Of a stretch of DNA of 64,000 nt, positions 56,249-64,000 are shown piece after piece. The stretch comes from Euphorbia lathyris. Lineage: Eukaryota; Streptophyta; Magnoliopsida; Malpighiales; Euphorbiaceae. Below the pieces are notes generated by a model, which saw nothing but the letters and a program-made list of their open reading frames with translations, did no database searches and had not been told where the DNA came from. Position 1 is the first letter of the stretch. Every line of letters starts with the position of its first letter. The stretch covers positions 13,864,501-13,928,500 of the forward strand of contig NC_088916.1 of the NCBI RefSeq assembly GCF_963576675.1, given 5' to 3'. The position numbers were made by a program, and so were the translations under genes.

Positions 56249-57915
56249 TGTTAGTGTGCCCTAGTTCATAGGCATTGGTTCTTATAAAATGTATTTGTGT
56301 CACATTAATAAAGGCATTAATCTAGTTAATTTATATCTTGTGCTATAATATGAATAGAGAATCCATTGATTGATAATCGTAAAACCATATCCCAAGTCTA
56401 TTCTATCATGGGAATGATTAGGACCACAGACTTGTATATTCGACGACTGTATGGTAGTAATTGATACTAGCCATAGCACTTGATAAGTCAGTTGTGAATA
56501 TGGGTACATGTTGTATACATGTGACTGGATCGATCCGCCCGAGAAAACTACATGGTGGTTGTGTCATTAGTTTTCTTAAGTAGGTCTCTAACTGTCTTCA
56601 GACCAGATTTCATTATAATATCAATGTGGGATCCGGTTCACTTTGACATACGCCTAACAGGTCTGTAACAGGATGCCAAATACGGGTATGATTGGGTGAA
56701 CAGGTGAACACATTAGTATTGACGGTGAAGTGATGGAATTACCACTCACATAACAGTGAAATGATATCACAGGCCACTTGATAAGTGAGATTGATAAGTG
56801 TGTGGCCACACCCTGATAAGTAGTTTACTTATCTGATTCATTAATCTACTTAAGATCAAGAAATATCATAAACATCAGAGAGGATGACAGCCGCCATGCC
56901 TCTAGTTTATAATATCGATATCAAATGGTAAAAGAAGTTAAGAGATAACTACAGGGTCTCTGCATCTTTAGACTGCTGAAAATCTATCTTAGTTAGGGGC
57001 AGTAATGGTTTGCTAGAACCCACTTACTGTCTGTGAGCCATAAGCCCACTGCTAGCTAAGGACAGTCCCATAGGATCGTGCACATCGAACATCTGAGTTA
57101 GAACTTATAGAACGGTACATTGGAGAGATAGAATTAATTAATTGATTGACAGTAAAATGTCAAGGCAATTAATTAGTGGTTAATTAATTGATTAATTGAT
57201 ACTTTGTATCAAGGTAATTAATTAATGGTCTTAAGTGTTTAGTATTTAATTGATTAATTAGTTTGCACGATGTAATTAGTTAATTTGTAAATTGATGAAA
57301 TTGCATTCGGTGAATAATTAATTAGATCAATACGTTAATTTATTAATTAGTGTTATTCATTTAATTGAGGTAATTAAATTTAATCTAATCATAATTAATT
57401 GCATAGAATAAATATTATTGGTATTTATTTATGTAATTAGATTAGGATTGGATTAGTTTTGTAATTAACCAATTAACCCTAAACCAATTAGGTTTAGGAA
57501 TACACTATATATATAAATTAAAACACTAAAAACCCTAAGCAACCTACATACAATTTCGGCCACCACCAATTCCTAAGAATTGGATTTTCGGCAACCACCA
57601 CCACCTTGATGAAAGTGGATTTTGTTTTTTTTGGCAAATTACTTTATCTCTCCAGTTCTTCTTCGTTCTTCGGCTAGCACCGGTTCTGGCTCAATAGCTG
57701 TTCGTGCACCTGACTACGGAGATCTTACTACATTGTGGATTCTTCAGCCGTCTCTAGAAGAGACAGTCCGGGTAAGTTTTTATCCCTAAACGGATCCAAA
57801 AGGTTTTATTCAATCAATGGTTAATGGACAAAGATCAAACTCAAGGGATTAGAAATAAATTTTAAACCGCAATTCCGCTGCGCCACAGTTGATTAACTGG
57901 CAATAATCCCTATCA
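56249..57915 (+). repeat. 3' LTR of the nested copia element (1667 bp)
   Basis: Starts TGTTAGTGTGCCC and ends AATAATCCCTATCA; same length as the 5' LTR, about 12 substitutions and no indel noticed. Confidence 0.95.
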
Positions 57916-58116
57916 CTAACTTCTCGAACCCACTTGCTTCCCGCAAGGAATCTCAGTAACATTCTCGGACCTAAAATCCGGGTGGCGACTCTTTCTCCGA
58001 CACCGGCCCTGCCGAGCTAGTCGTTTTCTCTAGTGGACCTCGAGTCCAAACAGCACCGTAGTAGTCATGGCGGACCTCCCGCGGGTGAAAGCCTGTCGAG
58101 GTAGGCTTCGTCTACA
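57916..58116 (+). repeat. LTR 3 of the gag-only array, right part
   Basis: Starts with the second CTAAC copy and ends TTCGTCTACA. It continues the LTR interrupted at 49711. Confidence 0.93.
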
Positions 58117-58117
58117 G

Positions 58118-58135
58118 TGGCGACTCTCCTGGGGA
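58118..58135 (+). other. Primer-binding site of unit 3, one base changed
   Basis: TGGCGACTCTCCTGGGGA; the eleventh base is C instead of G in units 1 and 2. Confidence 0.75.
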
Positions 58136-59598
58136 TAAAGAGAAGTTGATTCCGAAAAGCAATATCTTCTGTACTTTTTGAACTATTCTTACTCTCTTTT
58201 AAGTTCGCATAGCATTTGCATACAAAAGAAAACCTTTTGGGCAATTCTCACGAAAGTTCTCCAAGAATTCATTCGATACTTGGGGCCTACCTAGTGTCAA
58301 TGCCCCCTTGTAAAAAGTTTTGGACTATTCTAACTCCATTCGAAATGAATAGTTTGATCTTTTTGCAATGGTCCCCATCTCTCAACCAAACCTCATGTAA
58401 TGGCTTTAGTTACTTCCCTTAGGATAAAGCATGACCCTAATAATGATTTTGATTTTCCATTGTATTTTGGCCTTTTGTTTGTCTTTTGTTATAGCCTATG
58501 ACATACCTAAAGTTTCATACCTCTTTCATAGAGATTTTACCTCTTTGTTCAAACCCGAAAGAAGGAGCAAAATTCTAATCTAGCATGACCTATTCTGAAA
58601 GGAACTAAGTAGTCTTTTTAACCATGACTTATACTAGACCCAAAAATTTCATGTTTCCCAAAAAGAGATTTCACCTCTTTCGTCAATAAGGGAAAAATGA
58701 AATCTAAGGTCGATACACACCATGATTCAAAGAGACCACTTTGGCATCTTTTGTCCAAGTCATGTCATATTAGAATTCAAATTTCATTTTGCTATAATCT
58801 ATGTCAAAAGAATAGGGTTTCGAGTCTTTAGTATAGGATGTACTACACCCAAAGTCTCTGTTTACTTAAAAGAGCTTTTCATCTCTTTCAAATCAAAACA
58901 GTAATGAAGATCAAGGTTGGTACAACCTATAGTAAACGAAATGAACATGTCATTTAAAGGTAGTACGTGTCATACTTGAAACAAGAGAAAACCCCAGTAG
59001 AGATTTCAACTCTATCCTAAGGGTACTTTCGAAATAAAGCCGACATAACCTATTTTAAAAAGGCATCGACTTGTCTAGGACAACCTTTGCTATATCTAAG
59101 TTTTAGAAATCACCCTGAGGAGGCTTGAAACTCCAAATGTTGAAATGGGCGGATTCTACAGACTAGATTGGTATAGTTTATCCTAAACAAGACCATAACC
59201 GTTAAGATAAGCCATATCGTATCCCATGGTCTCGCATGACCTAAAGAACCGATACGGTCTATCCTAAAGCCGAACTAAAGTCTAACCTTGTATGATGATT
59301 GATTTACATCGCTTTGAGAGTTATGTATGTCGTCGGTTTCGTGCATCCCTCGTTGATGCAAAATGAACCAAAACAACCAATACGTGTATGGGAGGAATAA
59401 GGTTGGAAGGAATAATGTTGTGATACGTGCTATTTGTGATTGCTACTGACCGTTTGTTCGTTTTGCTTCCCTTTATTTTTAGCACACACCACTAAAGCAT
59501 ACATTATAAAGTCATTTCATGCATCATCTATATACTAACCATTTGTATTTTAACAGCCATCAACTAGACGAAACTTGTTCAGACAAAATCCATAACCA
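58136..59598 (+). other. Untranslated leader of unit 3
   Basis: Matches the leaders of units 1 and 2 including the hairpin series. Confidence 0.7.
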
Positions 59599-60533
59599 AT
59601 GGCACCTCAAAAGACTTTGGAGGAGCACTTTTCCCATATCAATGAGCGGTTTAACACCTTAGAGGACCAAATGAAAGTTATGTTTGCAGAAGTGCATACC
59701 GCTCTAAATGAACAGAAAACAACGGTAGAAGGTATGATAGGGATGCACATGGATGCTCTCTTAGCCCAGGTTCAGAACTTGTCAAAAGTCTTGGCTCAAG
59801 TGGTTGAAAGAAAAACAGCTCCCCCACAGCCGATTGAGAACAGCTTGGGGGTTGAGGCTCAGAAAAATAAGGGAAGAACTCAGCTCGAGGAAATGATGAA
59901 AGTTGTCGTGGACATTACACAACCTCTAGTTCAAGACCAGTCGAATAATGAATATCTCGATCATAATGTCTCACCTCAAAGGAAGAATCTACCTAACTTG
60001 AAACGGTTCAATGGAAAAGGGGATCCCATGGATCATGTCCTCCATTATATGAAATTAATGCATGTTGCTTCCTTCAGTAGGGATGAAATCATCGATCTTT
60101 TCGGCTTATCCTCGATCTTTTCGGCTTATCCTTGAATGGCTCTGCATTTTCTTGGTACCACTCATTACCATTATCCACAAGGAAGGATTGGAATCTCACG
60201 ATCCAGGTCTTTTTGGATCAATATGCTCATAAGTTTGAATCCAGAGTAAGCTTGGCAGAATTAGAGAGCACCAAACAGAAACCAAGAGAGCTCTTCCTAG
60301 AATTTGTGGGAAGATGGAGAGCCAAAGCATCCATGGCAGAAAGCAAGATAGAGGAGATGGAACAGGTGCAAATGGTCATTCGGAACTCATTGCCCTTCAT
60401 TAAGAATGTCATTCAACATGCTTACATACCAGGTTTTAAAGAATTATGTGAATGGGCACGTATAGTGCATCCTGACGTGGAGTACATGAGTCACAAAGGT
60501 CACTCTTCAGGAAATCTCCAAACCCCCTACTAA
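59599..60533 (+). pseudogene. Gag of unit 3, frameshifted by a 20-bp duplication
   Basis: The frame matches the other two gag genes to codon 170 or so. Then the 20 bases TCGATCTTTTCGGCTTATCC stand twice (60092-60111 and 60112-60131), which shifts the frame and leads to a stop at 60133-60135. The remaining C-terminal half is open again from 60132 in the shifted frame to TAA at 60531-60533. Apart from this duplication the gene looks as well kept as the others, so the break is recent. Confidence 0.92.
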
Positions 60534-63358
60534 AAGGAATCTTTTCCCTGCTCATTATGTTTCATTGATAAGCTCAGGGGCAACAGAAGAAGAAGTCCTC
60601 GAGATTGAGGACACTAATGAAGCAGAGGCACCTAAAGCTCCTTGAAGCAACATGAGAATGGAGGATTGCATTTTTAGTCTTTATCTTTTATCTTTGTTTT
60701 TGTTCAATAAGACATTATGAATTACTCTTTTGATTTCAATAAAATTCTGTTTTTATGCGATATTGATAATTTTGTACATTCTCATCTGCCCCACATATCA
60801 ATTTGACATTCACTCATTTGAAACACTTCCATTGTTATCATGGCACGGATGAAAGTCCTAAAAATATACTTATTGCTCAGAACTTAACCACTGAAGAGAG
60901 AAAATTAATGGAGTGAATAAATAAAATCATGAGAAGGGTTTCCTTGGCCTTGCAGCGATAAGCCAGATCTAAATTCATCAAGCGAAGAGTTCTAACCTAC
61001 TTTCACACAAAGAAGGTCGAGCAACAATTGATAGAGCTCAATGAAGAAGAGGATAACAAGCTGAAAACATACCGTTCCCAAGCACCGGGATTTCAGTGAG
61101 AAAGGTCATCTCTAATTCTAAAAAGGACAGAGTTACCTGGAGGCAACCGATCCATGAATGACGAATGACCTCATTCCATGAGGGACGACACGATCCAAAT
61201 CCATGATGTGATAATCCAAAATATAAAGAAATGAAGATGAAGTCATCCAAAGCCATCTTGGAAGAAGATCCTTCAGAATTTGAATGAGATTAAAAGTCAA
61301 CACAGTCAACTAAGTGGCTTCAGGAAAAAATGATCAATAGTGCCCCACAAGTGGCTAATCAAGCCTTCAAGAAAAGCTCACTTTAGTCAAGGAAGAAAAT
61401 CTGGAGTCTATCAATCATGCTCTCAGAAGTTCATATCCAACATGAAAATTTCAAGCTAAGATCAAGAGTGCAGTTAAGTGAAGATAAGGACGACCACAAG
61501 TTTAGGAAGACGATCACCCTCAATCAATCATGTTCTCAGAAAGTTCATATCCAACATGGAAGTCCATAACCAAGATCAAGAGTGCAATTAAGTGAAGACA
61601 TGGACGACCACAATTTTGGGAGGACAATCACCCTCAGTGAAGCCAAGAAATCCTTCTCATAAAAAATGCAAAAAAAAAAAAATTTTAAAAAAAATCCTGA
61701 TAGGTGGAAAATCCGCAAAGGACGACCTATGCAATAATAAGGGACTTCCCCAATGAGTGAAAACCTGTAAAAGGCATTCATTTGAAAATTCCGGGAACAA
61801 AAGTGAGTAAATAAAATAGCTGAAACGTGAAAACCCTGTAAAGGCGCACTTCAGTGACAGTGGTTAGGAATCTAAGCAATAAACAATTCAATGTATATTT
61901 GCCAAGTGTTCTGTTTGAGTTGAACAGTTAGAAGCTGTATATACGATGAAATGTTTGAATCAATAGATATCTCAGTTCAAGAGAATTCTAAAAAAAAATC
62001 AAATAAATAAGATTTGAGTAAAAAAGACTAATCCTCCATCTCTATGCTCCCTGAAGCTTGGTCTCTCTGCTCCTTTATTGTCCTTTAAAGAGCCGACTAT
62101 GGCAGAAGCATCTTGCATTTATAATCATCCAGAGTAGCGAACTCCAGTCCAAACTGAGGAACATATCGAGTTCTTCACTCCTCATCTATATACACAGACC
62201 AATCAACATAGTGAGTGACAATGGTTCACTCCCAACGGTGGTGTTCCACAATATAAACGCAAATGAGGCCTCGCCTCAAGTTTTTCACAGGCATCCACCC
62301 AAACTTCGTTTAGCACCCAAGATATCTCCATCAAGGGGTACATCCATATGATCTGATCACCTATCAGCCAGTTCAGAAGGCTTTTCCAGTGGTCAAAAGA
62401 CTGAGCACCAACTCACCTTCGATGCTAAGTATGGAAATCAACAAAAAATGACTCTTGGGTCCATGCACTTCAAAATACCCTATTTCTCTTGCATCCGTGA
62501 AAATAAAGAAGAAAATATTGGATTGAAAACCTCAAAAGAGGCAGTCCAAGCAAAAGGAGAGATAGAGGAAAAAATTGTGAGATGTTAAAAAGCTTAATTC
62601 AAAACCCATATGGGCAGTTCAGGCAAAAGGAGAGATAGAGAACAATAGAGAGATCCCGCTGAGTTGAAAACCCGAGAAGGGCGGCTCAGGCAAAAATTAG
62701 GGGAAAACGAACATATCAACACTTCCTAAAAAAGGATATGAGCCCCACCAAGCTTAAACCTTGCCCCTAGGTCTTCTCATGTCAGACCTATCTATCCTCA
62801 TCAAGCTGAAATCTTGCCCCTAGAACTTCTCATGTCAGACTTATCTATCATCATCATTTGCAGACAGTATAGGCTCTCACAAACTGGGGCATACCGTCAA
62901 AACATCATTCACTGATCCTAAAGACGTCCATCTCTCGAGTCTGGAAAAGAGAATCTATGGAATCATTTCATCCATTCATGCATAATCTTCACACATTTAC
63001 CAATGTATCGACACCGAGTAAAATGTATGTGTAGCACACACATTCAATCACACACACATACTTCCATGCATACATGCATACATTAGGCTACATACGCATC
63101 ACTACACATTTGTCATTTGATTTTATCTCAACTCTACGAGAAAATGGGCATCTTGCTTTATTGCAGGGAATACCTGAAACTCCAGGGATCGTCACTAAAA
63201 CAACATCTTCTGAAGCAAGAGAATCCAGGGGCATTGAATGAGAAAATTTAGTCCTAAGCAAAACAACAGAATTGTCAATAGACAGAAAAATTTCTCAATA
63301 GCGGCCTGAAGAAAGAGTCAGCCCACAAGAAGAATTCCAATCAATTCAACAAAGCCAG
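60534..63358 (+). other. Long non-coding internal region of unit 3
   Basis: Matches 34584-37404 and 43227-46079. No pol domain. Confidence 0.75.
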
Positions 63359-63880
63359 ATGGCTTACGAAGGAAGAGTTGGGTTACAGAAAAAATCATCA
63401 TCAATTCAACAAAGCCAGATGGCTCCTGAAGGGAGAGTGGGGTTTTGTCTTCTGCAGATCATATGGCTTCCGAAGGAAGAGTTGGGTCACAGAAAAAAAT
63501 CATCATCAATTCAACAAAGCCAGATGGCTCCTGAAGGGAGTGTGGGGTTTTATCTTCTGCATATGAGATGGCTTCCGAAGGAAGAGTTGGGTCACAGAAA
63601 AAATCATCATCAATTCAACAAAGCCAGATGGCTCTTGAAGGGAGAGTGGGGTTTTGTCTTCTGCAGATCAGATGGCTTCTGAAGGAAGAATTGGGTCACA
63701 TAAAAAATCATCATCAATTCAACAAGGCCAGATGGCTCCTGAAGGGAGAGTGGGGTTTTGTCTTCTGCAGATCAGATGGCTTCCGAAGGAAGAGTTGGGT
63801 CACAGAAAAAATTATCATCAGTTATTCAACAAAACCAGATGGCTCCCGAAGGGAGAGTGGGGTTTTGTAGCTCACAAGTG
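63359..63880 (+). repeat. 104-bp minisatellite of unit 3, 5 copies
   Basis: Copies start at 63359, 63463, 63568, 63672 and 63776. Confidence 0.95.
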
Positions 63881-63914
63881 GATTATTTGACAAGAATGAT
63901 CAACTTTTGGGACG

Positions 63915-64000
63915 GATAGTTGAAGACATCCGCAACTATAGGTCGTTGAAGACACCTACAACCCAGGATCATTGAAGACATCCGCAACTACAGGTCGTTG
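63915..64000 (+). repeat. 52-bp minisatellite of unit 3, cut by the window end
   Basis: Begins with the same GATAGTTGAAGACATCC variant as in units 1 and 2; at least one and a half copies are visible. Confidence 0.9.

Larger units (their letters stand above)
49712..57915 (+). mobile_element. Complete but defective copia element (8204 bp)
   Basis: Two LTRs of 1667 bp each, a primer-binding site, a 1.7-kb leader, gag, a decayed pol, a polypurine tract (AAGTGGGAGA) and a perfect 5-bp duplication. The LTRs differ at about 12 sites by eye (0.7%), so the insertion is recent. The pol region is too damaged to function, so the copy was probably mobilised by another element's proteins. Confidence 0.93.
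47820..64000 (+). mobile_element. Unit 3 of the tandem gag-only LTR element, with a nested copia element
   Basis: LTR 3 (47820-49711 and 57916-58116), a mutated primer-binding site, leader, a frameshifted gag, the non-coding part, the 104-bp minisatellite and the start of the 52-bp minisatellite, cut by the window end. Nested inside LTR 3 is the copia element 49712-57915. Confidence 0.87.

Overview
The window is plant nuclear DNA, almost certainly from a eudicot. It is AT-rich and has one spliced plant gene, a YUCCA10-like flavin monooxygenase with four exons. Nearly everything else is transposable elements: Ty1/copia and Ty3/gypsy-type LTR elements, plant L1-type LINEs, hAT- and Mutator-like elements, and MITEs, many nested in one another. 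I saw no prokaryotic operons, rRNA, tRNA or CRISPR.

Bases 1-8200 are a nest. A SIRE-like copia element (minus strand: gag, primer-binding site, 5' LTR) cuts into a LINE. That LINE is also interrupted by a hAT-like element (8-bp duplication TAATCAGT) and by a 2.4-kb solo LTR (duplication CCCAT). The solo LTR itself holds a Mutator-like foldback element (9-bp duplication TACTATAAT). Bases 8200-12670 hold a decayed copia 3' end, a LINE 3' tail and a MITE cluster. Bases 12671-15267 are a 5'-truncated LINE with a 17-bp duplication, split by a solo LTR of the same family as the LTR at 1680-3086. Bases 15365-17115 are a decayed LINE 5' half joined to a copia RT fragment.

Bases 19100-22465 are the genic island: an apparently intact YUC10-like gene (385 codons, MITE in intron 1) and, 1.2 kb downstream, a truncated copy of its promoter and first exon. 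Bases 22465-30015 are retroelement debris, including a chimeric minus-strand copia and a solo LTR with four evenly spaced palindromes.

Bases 30016-64000 are the most striking part. They hold three head-to-tail units of an LTR element whose only recognisable gene is gag, so it resembles the TR-GAG class of non-autonomous elements. Successive units share an LTR (LTR-internal-LTR-internal-LTR-internal). Each unit has a 2.1-kb LTR, a hairpin-rich leader, a 304-codon gag, about 2.8 kb without coding capacity, a 104-bp minisatellite (5, 9 and 5 copies) and a 52-bp minisatellite. The third LTR is split by a complete 8.2-kb copia element (duplication CTAAC). That element's two 1667-bp LTRs differ at only about 12 sites by eye, although its protease, integrase and reverse transcriptase are broken, which points to recent movement in trans.

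All coordinates and comparisons were made by eye. Family names rest on motif recognition, not on database searches.
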